A DNA stretch of 64,000 bases, from NCBI GenBank assembly GCA_947561585.1, contig CANNZV010000874.1, positions 186,001 through 250,000 of the forward strand, in the 5' to 3' direction. The notes under the pieces were generated by a model. That model saw only the letters and a list, made by a program, of their open reading frames with translations. It ran no database searches and was not told the origin of the DNA. This stretch comes from Caprella mutica. Its lineage: Eukaryota; Arthropoda; Malacostraca; Amphipoda; Caprellidae. Position 1 is the stretch's first letter, and each line of letters starts with the position of its first letter. Shown here piece by piece: positions 1 through 13,100 of the stretch. A program made the position numbers and the translations under genes.

Positions 1-314
1 TGACAAATTATATAAGTGTTAAACCTTGTTCATTATTAATTTTAGTTATTTTCATTTATTACTTAACTAAATGTGGGGGAACTGTTATGTATGCATTCTA
101 TTATTATTTCATTGTGTTTTGTTTCTCTTTATCATATAAGATTTACTTTAGTTATAGGTACCCAATTTTCTACTGTTAGTTTTCTGTTCACGTAGTGTAG
201 TCAGTTTTGAAATAAACGTCTTAAGGTGAGGTGTACGTCTCATTCCACTCCTGCTTCAGTGATACAAATTTATACAATATTCTCATCATTTTGTTTATGA
301 AAGAACATAAAAAG

Positions 315-652
315 TACCTAACTTGTTACCTATTAGTGTTCATCAATACATACCTAGTTACCTACTACTGTTTGTCAATACCTACCTAGTTAGCTACTAG
401 TGTTTATCAATGCGTACATAGTAACATACAACTGTTTGTTAATACCTACCTAGTTACCTACAACTGTTTGTCAATACCTACCTAAATACCAACCACTGTT
501 TATCAATACCTACCTAGTTACCTACTATCGTTCATCAATACCTACCTACTTACCTACTAGTATTCATCAATGCCTACCTAGTTACCTACATCTGTTCACC
601 AACAGCTACCTAGTTATATCTACTAGTGTATATTAATACCTACCTAGTTATG
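315..652. repeat. 32-bp minisatellite
   Basis: Around ten diverged copies of a 32-bp unit with the motifs TACCTAGTTACCTAC and TGTTTGTCAATACC. The reverse complement of the same unit forms the array at 54063-54725, so the two arrays are homologous parts of AE1 and AE15. Confidence 0.9.
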
Positions 653-775
653 ATACGTAAAAAAATGCTTGAGAATGAACTTGCTGCAATATGTATCGAT
701 ATTTTTACCATTAAGATTTGCTCCACGACTCAATATATAACTTTTCTCGCGTACCTCTTTCCCCGTAAAACAGAC

Positions 776-1175
776 GAAGGACAGAGAGGGACATCTCACG
801 TGGGACAGAGAGGAACATCCCGCGTGGGACAGAGAGGGACATCCTGCGTGGGACAGAGAGAGGCACTCCGCGGGGGACAGACGTGGGATAGAGAGGGACG
901 CTCAGCGAGGGACAGAGAGGGATATCTCGAGTGGGACAGAGAGGGACATCCCGCGTGGGAAAGATGTCGGATTCAAGACGTGGGACAGGCTAGGGATATC
1001 CCGCGTGGGATAGACGCGGGATATCCTCCGTAGAACAGAAGTTGGACATCCTGCTTGTTCAAGACGTATGACGAGAGTGGGACTTCAGTCGTTGGAAATA
1101 CATGGGATTTTAGACGTCTGAAATCCCCCGTCCCTCGCTAGCGAGTGATGTCCACTCTGTCACACGCGCGACAGA
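776..1175. repeat. 24-bp minisatellite (arm of AE1)
   Basis: Tandem 24-bp units containing GGGACAGAGAGGGACAT and CCCGCGTG, degrading towards 1175. Because 24 is a multiple of 3 the array stays open and mimics a protein with an eight-residue repeat (GQRGTSRV). Nothing else supports coding. The unit matches, in reverse complement, the array at 53325-54025. Confidence 0.9.
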
Positions 1176-1249
1176 GAGGATATGGTTAGCTGGGTACCTT
1201 CATAACCAAACTTCACCATTTAGAGTCAGTTTAAAATAACTCAATTCAA

Positions 1250-2215
1250 TTGGGTGAAAAGAACTCGGAGACTTGAAATGATTTTTTTCAATTCATCGCA
1301 TGGAAAGTTCATCGCAACTCAATTCACCACTACTCAATTCACCACTACTCAATTCACCACATATATCAAAATATCAATTTAAGTTATGTTTATTGATATT
1401 TCTTTTCCTTTAAGGTTTATAAAAAGTTTGACAACTGGATGCATACATTAATTATAATGGGTAGAAAAATATTAAAATATATTTTATATTACGTCTGAAA
1501 AAAGTTTATTCCTCGAGCATATTCTAGGACTTCGAAATTATCATCGTAGGCCAACACTATAGGCTTTGTAAACGAGCATCAGTTTGAGTGTAGTCCTTCC
1601 TTCCCTTGGTAGGTATTTTATCAGTAACTAATTGTTCAATGTTGTTTTCTGTTAGGTTTTGCTCTTGCTTGGTGCAGTCCAAAAACTTCCATTATTTTGA
1701 AGTACCGGAGTCATTTGTTCATTAAAAGCCCTACGTCACCCTGTGACATTATTATTGGTTTTTAGTATAATTTCTTAAACAAGAATATATTCATTCCACA
1801 TTTCTATAGAATATTTGGAGACCTGTGATGTCCTCTTCTGTCTAGCCGTCCAAGCCACGTATCTCCGAAATAACCAATGAATCTTGAGCCTCTGAAGGAT
1901 ATGCACCTCGATCACACAATATAACCAAATTACAACCCCAAAAGAAATTAATATCGAAACAACTTAATTTCTATTATTTCATATATTCAGTAATAATATA
2001 TTATTTCAATACTTCCAGTAATAATATATAATCTCAATTTCATATTTTCAGTAATATTTATTTAATATTCCCATAAACAAGCCTGCATTTTCAACATAAA
2101 TCATGTCTATTTAGTTTCTTCTTATTGTTATAATTTTTCAATTTTTGTTATATTATGAATTAAATTTTATTTGCGGTGAATTGAGTTTCGGTGAACTTTC
2201 CATGCGGTGAATTGA
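1250..2215. mobile_element. AE2: arm element with private word CTCAATTCACC
   Basis: The left arm (about 1290-1361) repeats CTCAATTCACCACTA-like words. The right arm (2172-2215) holds the inverse, GCGGTGAATTGAG and GGTGAACTTTCCATG. The block 'CGCATGGAAAGTTCA' occurs in both arms in opposite orientation. The right flank from about 2216 is recognisable mariner coding sequence, so the element lies against or inside that older copy. Left boundary and target duplication are not resolved. Confidence 0.6.
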
Positions 2216-2687
2216 GTCTATTGCGATTGTCTTGCATGTCACTCCGGCGCACATTTAAAACATGATCTAAAATTATATCCTTACAAAATTCAGTTGATAC
2301 CAGGACACTTTTAAGAACAGCATATCCAGGCTGACCAAATTATGCTTTGACAACATTTCTTGGCCACCTCGATAAATGGATATAATAAATGGAATATTTA
2401 ATTGAAAAGGTAATCGTGAATAATCCAAACACGCTTAATGAACTAAAACTGAATATTTCTAAGAAATGATGATCTTTTCATCAGATTTGCTGGGAAGAGT
2501 TATGCAAAACATACAGGACAGCTAAGGTTCATATGTGCTATTATTAATGAGGAAGATATTTGAAAGAAATTTTTCATTAAAAACTTTGAATATTCTTCTT
2601 TCATTTGCAGTTTACTAATTAAGTTTATCTTATTTAGCTTGTGCGTAATAAAGTTCAAAAAGGTAAAGTGACTTTTGGCCCACCCGG
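2216..2687 (+). pseudogene. Tc1/mariner transposase 3' remnant with right TIR
   Basis: This stretch aligns by eye to the 26606-27924 mariner in two blocks. Positions 2216-2300 match about 27095-27173, and 2300-2687 match about 27553 to the right end. The intervening ~380 bp are deleted. It ends in the same inverted terminal sequence (AGTGACTTTTGGCCCACCC) followed by TA. Stops and indels break the frame, so it is a dead, internally deleted fragment of the same family. Confidence 0.8.
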
Positions 2688-5063
2688 TACACATTAAAAA
2701 ATTAATACTATAAAAAGATGTCAATATTAATTGTAATAAAAATCTATAGTAGCGGGGTTAATTGATGGTGGAGTCTATTATTTTAATTGTCAAATTATTA
2801 AAATACACTTAATTTATTAGTGTAAATTACATAAATTTGAACCAGTAGTAAACAGATTTTTTATAATAGCCGGTTAAGAAAATAGTAAATTCATGATATG
2901 TATATTGTATAATTATAGAGCTAGAATAACGAAATTAATTGTAGCCCCTTAGAGTATCTTATGACATTTGGTAATCCCTCAGTATTGATATAATATTTGT
3001 ATTTTGTAGCGTATCTGAATCATGTGCAAATATACAAATGTACAGTTTACATAGGGGAAAATTCTAGGAAACGCACTTTATTACTGTGCAAGTCTTTCAA
3101 TAAAATGTGTCTTCTATTGATAATTTTTTTGTTTTTGTCAAAATTATAGATTAATAGCACAAAATACTGATATTTTATTTGGTCCGACAAGGAAGGTCCT
3201 GGCGGGGAAAAGTCTGGTAGTGAAATTGAAGTCCGGCGAGGAAAAAATCCAAGTGCTAATTCCTGTATAGCTAGTGAACTTACTTTAGTAATTAAAAAAT
3301 ATTTAGTTTATTTTGCCACAAATGACAATGAACTTTCTATGCATCTATATAATAGTAAATCATTTGTATTTCATGAAAGAGGAGTTCTACCAGTGTAACT
3401 CCTGCATAATGAAGTTATGTGTAGAAAACCATTATGAATTTTAAATTTCTGAGAAATTCCATACCCTGTATAATGAAATTATTTTAGAAATATATAAATT
3501 GTGTATAGTCTGTCTTGAAAAGGCCTGTTTTCTATTCGTTTCTTAAATCTTTTATATATAGTGAAGTAAACTCTATAGTGAACTAGTTGAAGTTCAGTAT
3601 AAAAGAGTTTCACTGTATTCACAGCGTGAGGATTTTATACATCTAGAAGAAATTTACGTAAAATTACAGATTAGAAGATAGGAAAAGCCTATGTTGAATT
3701 TAAAAAGAATTTTGGTCACAATCCACGAAATTTATGGCCAATTATCTTTTATGCTGTATGTTTAATAGATATATTTCCTTGTTAACCAGTGTTTGTTATA
3801 GAATGGTTGTCAGAGATTGTTACTGAACAACATTGTTCAACTATCATTGGATTGAGTATAGATATCATCACACAATACGGCTTTCCCCAGTTCAGATAGC
3901 ATTGCGAGGATAAACAAATGGATCAAACGAATGCTTGGCAATTCTTTGGATAGGAACTTTGAAGTGTCTCTAAAAAAGATAGAAGAAAACAACTTGAAAC
4001 TTATTGAATGGTTTCTTGATATCTTGATGACTGTACTGAAGAAAAATACCCTTACTATATAAAAGTAATAATAAAACTGGAAAAATTATCAAATTCTGAA
4101 ACAATTCTTGATTGAAATATTTCATGTTATAATCTAATAGATCGCTATGCAAGTGCATGAAATTATATTGATGAATATCTTGAAATAACATTAAGACTTG
4201 CAAATTAAAGATACATTTATCTAACGGATTTTCAGTAAAGATCAAAAATGCACTGAAGCAAATATTAATTTACTCATTTTATCATTTTACTCTTCAATAC
4301 TTTATTTTCTGCATTACTACTATAAGATACGTTTAATTAAAAGCTAACAGTGATATACATCAACTTTATTACAGAGAATATTAATCATGGTGAATTTTTG
4401 TTGAGACTTTGCTCTCGTCGTTGATCACTTAAACAATTGGATTTTAAGTTAATACAAAATTTAAATTAGCAACATGAAAATTTAGTCAATGTTAACCATT
4501 CTTTATAAATTAATAAAAATATACACAATAATGCAGAAATAATATCTAGAAGGGCTGAATAATAGAGACATTACAATTAAAGATTTTATTTACACTAAAC
4601 TATACACAGCGTAACCTAATATCACATGTATTTTTTGACATATAATACTGAATAAATTAGGAAGGAATGGTTAAAATATTCTGCGGGGCTCTTATCGAGA
4701 ACAGAATAACCAGTTTTCCTAACGAAATAACTTGCATGCAGATTTAAATGTGCAAAAAATTCAAAAGGATAAGAATTTAATTTAAATCTCGATAATGAAC
4801 TTTAAAATGCCAGACTGAAGTTATGTGTATTGTTGAAATTATAATTTACGGGAAGATGTAGTAAATTTACTAAAGGAAAAGAAAAACGAATATAATATTA
4901 ACATGATTTTAAAACTGGGGAATATTAATTAGTATGACCGAAAGAAATATTGAAATGTTCATCACAGATGATCGGATTGTCTAACATTAATGTCGACTAT
5001 CCCTAATAATTGAAGCTAAAAATAATAATTGATCTACATAGGTGGAAAACACGAGCCCCTGTA
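2688..5063. other. gene-free AT-rich interval
   Basis: No ORF with a recognisable product and no long repeat, apart from the solo arm at 3181-3250. The minus-strand ORF at 3970-4245 is low-complexity and unsupported. Confidence 0.6.
3181..3250. repeat. AE3: solo arm-like array, word AGTCCGGCGGGGAAA
   Basis: A 70-bp GC-richer patch starts GGTCCGAC and holds about four degenerate copies of a ~16-bp word (GGTCCTGGCGGGGAAA, AGTCTGGTAGTGAAAT, AAGTCCGGCGAGGAAA). The style, a GGT start followed by an iterated word, is that of the arm elements. I see no inverted partner nearby, so this is a solo or decayed arm. Confidence 0.45.
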
Positions 5064-5072
5064 TTAACTAAT

Positions 5073-6068
5073 GGTGACCGGAAAACTCACTACCGGATAA
5101 CTTGCCGCCGGACAATTCGCCGTCAGGACAACTCGCAGCTAGGACAATTCGCCGCTAGGATAATTCGCTGCAAAAATAACTCGCATGTGATATATGTTTT
5201 TAATAAAATATTTTAAATATTAGCTGCGTGTAGTAAATTAATTATTTAATTTTCTTATTGGTAATTGAAAATGTTTTTTTCAAAAGTTAAATATAATGTT
5301 TTTTTAACTATAATTATATAAACATAGCGTGTGTTGTAAATAAACCATATAATTTTAAAAATTAAAAAAAAATTAACGTTCTATTTGAAAATATTTTGCT
5401 AAAAATAATTTGCTATTGGAAAGAAAACAAGTTCAGGTGTCTTCTATGTTTAATGACCTGTAAAAATCACTTTAATTTAAAACTATTACATCAGTGCAAA
5501 TAAACGGTTGTTTATCTGGGAAGTCTTCGATTTTTGTCTTAGGTAAGCTGATAAGTTTCATTTTTGTCTTCTATACGTGAGTGCAGTCACCTGTGCTTGT
5601 GTTCCTTTTCTTATCATTCATTGGTAAGCGATTGCATCCACGAAATAGCTTTTCTGCATCCATGAACATTGTTACAGACTGGTGGTTGGTGCATTTGTTC
5701 AAGGAGTCACTTTCCTTTCTGACTTATTTTTACTGCCCCTTGTATTTAACTTCCTTTTGACGTCAACCAGAAAGCCTTTCGTTTCGAAGCAGCCGTTAAA
5801 GACTTCCGAATTTAAATTAATAGCCTTAATATTTTTTGCGGTCTGAAATATTCTCTCAGATATAACAAAAGAAACTAATTAATTGAATTAATGAAATTTG
5901 TCAACTACTGTTTTGCGTCAGTCTTGAGCGTATAGAAACAAATCTTTGTTCAAATTTATAATATTTTTAAATATATGTAAATGATGTATACGCTGGCAAA
6001 ACATGAATGACTCGGCGAGTTGTCCTGGCGGCGAGCTGTCCTAGCAGCGAGTTGTCCTCACGGCAACC
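5073..6068. mobile_element. AE4: arm element, 9-bp TSD TTAACTAAT
   Basis: A 996-bp element bounded by perfect direct repeats TTAACTAAT (5064-5072 and 6069-6077). Termini are GGTGACCGG on the left and CGGCAACC on the right. Arms carry the private word GGACAATTCGCCGCTA: left about 5085-5180, inverted on the right about 6010-6060. The internal segment 5560-5830 is the reverse complement of the core shared with AE5, AE11 and AE12. The ORF at 5010-5216 is an artefact of the arm. No transposase is seen, so the copy is non-autonomous. Confidence 0.85.
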
Positions 6069-6077
6069 TTAACTAAT

Positions 6078-6596
6078 ATAGCTGTTTGAAGTGTATAAAA
6101 AATATATTCCGATAAATTTCACTATAGGTAGTTATATATCTTTTTGAAAATTGTCCCTCGCATTTTCTATTATATTTTACGTACAAATAATAAAATTTTC
6201 ATTAGGTAAAATAACTTTTGTATAGAATATTAATACTGGACAACAGGGTTTTGCTACTTCTAATTTAAATTAATAAGCATTACAATCACTAATATATCCA
6301 TTTACAATAAGTTACATAGAAACAATTTACTTAGAGATATAGGAATCATATTTTAAATATTCTCTAAAGAATAAAGTTAAGATTTTAAAACCACATTCTC
6401 TGATATGTATTATAAGTTAATTTTTAACTTCACTCTATTTAACATTATAATACAATTCATAAATCATACAAAATCTTTTTACAAACTTAATCATCTCATT
6501 CACTATAAAATATCGCATTTGTAAGAAAACGTATTGTGCAACAAGGAACTGATATTATTATTAATATTGATATTTAAAGGGAATTCTAATGAATTG
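6078..6596. other. AT-rich spacer, probable 3' flank of the GPCR gene
   Basis: No ORF, no transposon ends and no clear AATAAA on the minus strand. It lies directly downstream of the minus-strand receptor gene and its 3' minisatellite, so any 3' UTR would fall here. This is an inference from position only. Confidence 0.4.
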
Positions 6597-7026
6597 AATT
6601 TTTACACCAGTGTGCTGATGTTTGTTTTACACCAGTGTACTGATGTTTCACACCAGTGTACTGATGTTTTACACCAGTGTTCTGATGTTTTTTTTTACAC
6701 CAGTGTACTGATGTTTCACACCAGTGTTATGATGTTTGTTTCACACCAGTGTACTGATGTTTGTTTTACACCAGTGTACTGATGTTTGTTTTACACCAGT
6801 GTACTGATGTTTCACACCAGTGTACTGATGTTTTACACCAGTGTTCTGATGTTTGTTTTACACCAGTGTACTGATGTTTCACACCAGTGTTATGATGTTT
6901 GTTTTACAACAGTGTACTGATGTTTTACACCAGTGTTATGATGTTTTACACCAGTGTTATGTTGTTTTACACCAGTGTGCTGATGTTTTACACCAGTGTG
7001 CTGATGTTTTACACTAGTGTACTAAC
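6597..7026. repeat. 21-25-bp minisatellite at the receptor 3' end
   Basis: About eighteen copies of a unit reading ACACCAGTGTACTGATGTTT, with a variable TTTG insertion giving 21- or 25-bp spacing. The outermost unit supplies the last codons and the stop of the minus-strand GPCR (stop at 7009-7011). ORFs called inside the array are artefacts. Confidence 0.92.
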
Positions 7027-7198
7027 TGTTTCATGCACTTTGCACCGCTGCACTACAGGTCTTGCCTTTTTAAGGGCAAATAGTTTCTTCAGCGTAATTC
7101 TGAACTGCTGACTCATGATGTAGTAGAGGAAGAAGTTAACAGAGCTGTTCAACAGAGCCATCAGGTCCATAATATCACCCCACTCCATGTAGCACTTC
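7009..7198 (-). CDS. GPCR exon 6: TM7 and short C-terminal tail
   Basis: 190 nt after the acceptor ATTTTGTTACAG. It encodes KCYMEWGDIMDLMALL, then NSSVNFFLYYIMSQQFR (TM7 and the start of helix 8) and a tail of about 30 residues ending in STLV before TAA. The last residues and the stop lie in the first, diverged unit of the 21-25-bp minisatellite. Confidence 0.88.
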
Positions 7199-10100
7199 CT
7201 GTAACAAAATGTATGTTAGTAATGTGCTATGAAAAGAGGAAAAAAATTCGTGAAGTTGGTGACAATATTGGGTCTAGGCTGATTTTCCAAAAACGAATTG
7301 GCCCAAACAAAATTTGCCGAAAACTAATTCGCTGCAACAGATTCTCCGAATACGTGTTTGCCTAGTCCCAAATTTGCCGAAAACGGATTTCCGAAATACG
7401 AATTTGTCGAAAATCTAATCCAATGTATTTAAAAAGAAAATTCTGTGGGACTTTGTAGTTCTAATCATATTATCTTATGCATAAAAAAAACAAATTTCTT
7501 ATATGAATTTGACATTACTATTGCTATATAAATTCGTATTCAGCTAATTCCGTATCACTTTTCTAATTTCATATATCTAACTGTATTCATTAAATATTAA
7601 TATGTATATGGCATTAGTAATAAAGGGTTGATATATATAAATCAATGTTTATAACTGAAACAAATTTATATATGCAAGTGACACAATCGTTGAAGCCAGA
7701 GGTATATTGGGAAGATATAAACATAGCTAATAAATTTGTTATTCATTACGAACAATTTTTATATTTTAATTAAACACAATAAATGGAATAAATATTAATA
7801 ATATCAGCCACAACACACTTTCCGTTTGGAATACTATTAACAACTGAATAAAAATAAAAACCCACGCGTGCTTTATATGGCATAATTACACAAAGAACTT
7901 TAGTTTAGTAATCACACAAAGAAGTTTACATATAGTTTATTTAACTCGCCGTGTTTGGGTTAATATAATTTTAAAGGGATTGTCTGTTTCAACCATATCG
8001 TTGACTATATCGATGGTGTAAAAAAATTAAATAAAAGGAACTGGAGGCACGGTCAGAAAGGAAAGCGGCTCCATGAAACAATTCACCTACCACAGTCTTT
8101 GACAAAGCTTATGGATGCAGAAAAGCTAATCCCTGAATGCAGTCACTAACCAAAAAATGTAATAAAAAGGGCACAAGTACCGGTGACTGCACTCACTGAT
8201 AGAAGAGGAAAATGAAGAGGTGATACTAAATGAACACAAAAGTGTAATCCCTCTTAGTTTAAGAAAATAACCCTAAAGCTATATGCTCTAAAACTGATAG
8301 TATAGCGTTAAAAAAAGAGACCCATGATAAAAAAAGTGTTAGGGCTAAGTTGTTCAACTTCAGTCATTTAAGGTAGAGACAATTTATCGATATCAATTAC
8401 ATATCCATGTATGGTACCAAACATACATAGGATCCAATAGTATAGGTAGTAATAGCACATGATATCAACTAAAATGCGATTGGGAGCTATCATGACACGA
8501 TTTAGATATTACTCTATTGTAAATTAGGCAGTATCTTTATTCATTAATGACTATTGTGATATTTTAGTGCCCGATTTAAATGAGAGAAATATTTTCCCTA
8601 GCATGAAAGTTCTCCTAGTGATTAAATGCAATTAGGTTGTATTATTGCGTAGGTATTATATGTATACTTGTAAACTTCTTAAATATAACCTTTCGAAATT
8701 ATACAGTAAAAGTACACTTAAATGCCTACCCATTATTCTTATGCATAACAGGGATTTAACCTAATCGGATAACAATTTCGTGTCGGTGCATCTCAAAACA
8801 TGAGCAGAAAATTAAATAGATATACTATATTATTACTGCATTAAAACAAAGCAATAAACATGTATTATTCACAGAAAATGAATAAACACGTTAGAAACAC
8901 AATCTAATAACAAATGAAAGAAATATAACATGCTCCCAAAGCTGACTTACTGATACTGACGTCTTTAATAAAAGAACAAGGACAAAGAATCATTTTGTGG
9001 TACAACTATTAACAATTACAATAATTAACGAAGAGATAGAATAATTAAGAGGACCATTTGTTTCGTTTCTCTTCTTTAACTGTTGTGCAATTTTACATTT
9101 TGTTTTAAATAAGTCTTTCTGTAGATTTGTCTTTCGTCAAATCCTCACTTCGGCGTATCTGCTTTTGACAAATTTGGGTTTCGTCAAATTAGTATTCGGA
9201 GAATCTGGTTCGACGAATTATGGTTCGGTGAATTAGTTTTCGGAGAATTTGGTTTCGGCAAATTCGTTTTTGGCCAATCTGCCGGATACCGTGTAAATTA
9301 TCAACTATTTTGGGGAAATATTAAATGTTTGAATCCCGATTTTAATACCTATTTTTAGTGAAGCTAGAGGTACAGTGTATGGCAATAAAGTGTATCTGTC
9401 AAAGAATGAATTCCTGTTGCAGTGAAATATTCCTTGCGAGCAGTAATGGCCTTCCAGCGTAATATTCACGACATTCTGTCTAATAAATAAAGATAAATTT
9501 GTTGCAGAGCACAGTGTCCCTACTATAGCCTTATAATAGCTGCACAATGTTCATAGTAATACTTTTTGAGACTTCCTTTTGCTTAGCTCGAAACTGTTCC
9601 AATTTTTTTCAAATTTAGAGAGCTCTATCTCAGATAGTATCTATTGGACGTAAAGACAACTGTAAGGTGCTAGACTTGTTACATCTTAATTTGACCTTGC
9701 AATGTTCTCAATTTCTCATTAATTCAATTAGGTTATTTATTGATTCATGTTTAAATAATTGGGAAATACAGTTTTAGTGTAATATCATAATATTTCTACG
9801 ATCTAATTTTCAAACTAATTACCACTTATATATCCGTACTGATCCCCATTCACTCGTTCATCTAAATGTACTGGTCCCCATTTACTCACTCATATATCTT
9901 TTTTGAACCTCATTTACAGAATCTTGTAACTGTACTGATCTCCCATTCATATATCCATATCGATCCCAATTTACTCACTCATATACCACACTGTTTTATA
10001 TCTTACTGCAATATAATACCCCATATCACACTGGAATCTAAACTCACTCGAAGAATACTTTGCCATGGATAGCAGAAAGCAGCGTTAGAATTCCTTGTGG

Positions 10101-13100
10101 TAATTCCACGACAAGGAAGAGCAGCAACACACTCAGCAGCATTGTGGTTGTCTTTTCAGTGAGTTTCTCCATTTGGGGAATCTTCCGCACAATTTCAGAG
10201 CCAGTTGGCGAGGGGTTGTTATTCATTAAGAGATTAGCCTGGCAGTGAACAAAGCATCAGTTCTCTCATTATATATTGAAATGTCTGAACTGCATTGTTG
10301 AAAGAGACTTCAAAATATGTTATTTTTTTTTAAAAGTCCCTTTCACAAACAAAACCAACGAAGAAAAACAATTAGATAATACTATATAGTGTTATAGTTG
10401 TATTTCATTTGTGTTCTCTTCACTTTTACAATATACATATATAGAACAATTCAACAATAACTTTAATCAAATATTTATGATCATGACATTTCAACTTTAT
10501 TTTACATTTTTTTAAATTACAATCAATGCTCATTTCGTGGCAAATTTTTCTTTAAGAAAATCTAATATATTCCCTAATTCTTGAGGCCAGAGTTAATTAA
10601 TCCAAATTAAAAGTTGAACAACAAAATCTCACGGAAAATAAATATCAAGAGAGAAAGTTGTATGGCGGAGCCTATAAGATTAAGTGTGATCCCATCTTTA
10701 TCTTTAGAGGCGATAATGCAATTAACTTGCAACAATAATAATTAATGTTAAATTAACCATATCAAGTTATAATAGAAGATGGTGTTGAAAAGTCAATTAG
10801 TGTGTTTAATCAAGGTAAAATATTTAGCTTCATACCAAATTTCATAAATGTCTTATTTAAACTCTTAGTTTATTCGATATTACTTACCTTTCGTTTCTTT
10901 GCAATGTACATTGCTCGTATAATTTTGTATATGAAAAAAGTGAGCAAAAAACATGGTATCAATTTTACGAGAAAACCATAAACATAAAAATAAACCGTAG
11001 TTAATAAGGTGTGAGATTTTGAAGAATCCGAGAAGTTGACATAGTAGCTGGTTAAATTTGTCTCTCTGTGGAAGAAACGAACATTATATTATGTAAACAT
11101 ATTATTTTATTGTTAAAAACTCAGCTTATTGTTACTACTATCTCTATCCAACCTGTCATGCACATCTTGAATTTCATATAGGAATAGATTTGGGGCAGTG
11201 ATGAACAAAGAAGCCAAGTACGCCACCATTACGGCTACTCTTGACTTGGGCAGAGTACAGAGCACCAGGTTGAGGTGTGGCTTACAGATGGCAATGTAGC
11301 GCCACACTGCCAGTGTTATGGCCAGGCATATTGATACGGTGTGTGTTATCTGCAATAGAATGCAAACAACATTAGTGATGGGGATATAATAGCTATGTTG
11401 AACAATGGCACTCTGATCATGACACTGTCAAATCTTTTCACGTGGATTAGCTTTTATTCTTAACCCTTATGAGTTTGACGTGTGTTTTCTAGGCAATTCT
11501 TTTTTTTAATAACTTTATATTTTTCATGTCATTTCTTCAAATTTACTGGCCTTTCTTGACTTTGTTCTAACATAAATACCAAATTTATATTTGCATTTAA
11601 AAAAGTATAAAATATTTACGTATCGGCGTAACTCACGTAAATTATGGAATAATTGTACTGTGGTGAAGTGTGACAACGTACAAATACAGTTTGTTTAGCC
11701 AATAAGCCCAAATTTGTCCACGTTTTCTTAGAGTACCGACACATGCGCAAGCTGTGATTGGGTCACACTCCACCTAATCACATTTCTGCTCTCTCAGTTG
11801 CCAATGTCTTACATACATATGTATTTATTTCTCCTTATATGTTCAATATTTTTACTTGAAATTTAGTACACATTAGTTTAGAATATATACTAACAACAAG
11901 TATATATACTAACAGCTAAAATATAGTACCGTATGTTAATAAATAAGAAAGACATGTGTATTTCTAACACATACCTAAACCTTCCCGTTCATTCTGATAA
12001 TCAAACTCATTAGGGTTAACATTAAATTATAAATTACATATATTTTAAATCAAAACAATATTCCGAAAATATATATCTTAAATATGAATTATGATATGTA
12101 ATTTGACTGAACCAATTTAAATCATGATTCAACTTTGAATAAGCTATTTCCTTAGAATAAATACATATATATCTCAATGATAATAGTTATTTGAATGAAT
12201 TTGAGTTCTGTTAAAATTAAGTCAATAAAATACGATATAGTTACTGATATTTGAAATATCAACAATTAATTTTGTTTACAGCTCATTTTCGGTTTATCTC
12301 AACAATTTAATAGTAATTACTGCTCGTAATTGCATTGTGCAATTAACTAAAGTCAAATGAACCTGTACAGCTTACGGTAATTTATAAGTAGTGAAATCTA
12401 TAGAGTGGCTTTTAGTCTAATTAAAACTAACTTCCTACAGAAATTTACTGGTGTCAGAGAAGATTAAATTGAATAATTAACATAAATGAATCTTCTCACC
12501 TGACAGTTTGACAAGAATATGTTTCAAAGGAAACTTCATAAATTAGGCTAATTTATCAAATTACTCACCTGCGTGAAATATGCATGGAACATAATGTAGA
12601 CCGCATGATAATAGTAATGAATGAACATTCCTTTGCCCATTATGTACCAGGAGGCAAAGCCTATGTACTCCACTAGTAGCCAGAAATCCACACAAGCGAG
12701 GCCAGTTAAGATGGTGTTAGTGGAGTTCACCATCTCCTTACGTGTTAGGATGATGAAGTTGATGGCATTGGCGAAAGAACCGAAGATGCAAATTATAAGA
12801 GCGATATACCCATGCAGTGCCTGAAGAAAAAGAAAATACATGTGTTAACATTTACAATTATTATCCAATAATTAAACGCTTGTTCAATTATAAATTCATC
12901 ACCAAAATAACTTGAATCAACTTGTTATTGAAAGTTATTAGATAATAATCTGAAATTTAATTTTGTATTACAATATTCAATTATTTATTGGAAGAGGTGT
13001 AGATTTCTGAAGTATGAAATGTCTGCAAATACAGAGTGCGGAGAAAGTCCCCGATCATATAAAAATGTTAATTCAATGAGTTGTGATGGATGAAATAAAA

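Larger units (their letters stand above)
1..1198. mobile_element. AE1: right end of an arm element, cut by the window edge
   Basis: The order is unexplained sequence (1-314), a 32-bp array (315-652), a 24-bp array (about 776-1175), then a terminus reading TTAGCTGGGTACC at 1186-1198. The same order is seen mirrored in AE15 at 53.3-54.7 kb, with nearly the same 24-bp and 32-bp units and the same subterminal CTAACCATATCC. I infer that this is the right end of a second copy whose left part lies before the window. Positions 1-314 show no gene. Confidence 0.6.

Noticed and set aside
7270..9290. 9-bp TSD for AE5
   Set aside because: The flanks GACAATATT and GTGTAAATT agree at only five of nine positions, so I do not claim a duplication.
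12548..12841. 97-codon ORF as a complete small membrane protein
   Set aside because: Its first seven codons are a polypyrimidine splice acceptor and its last five codons follow a GTGAGT donor. It is exon 2 of the GPCR.
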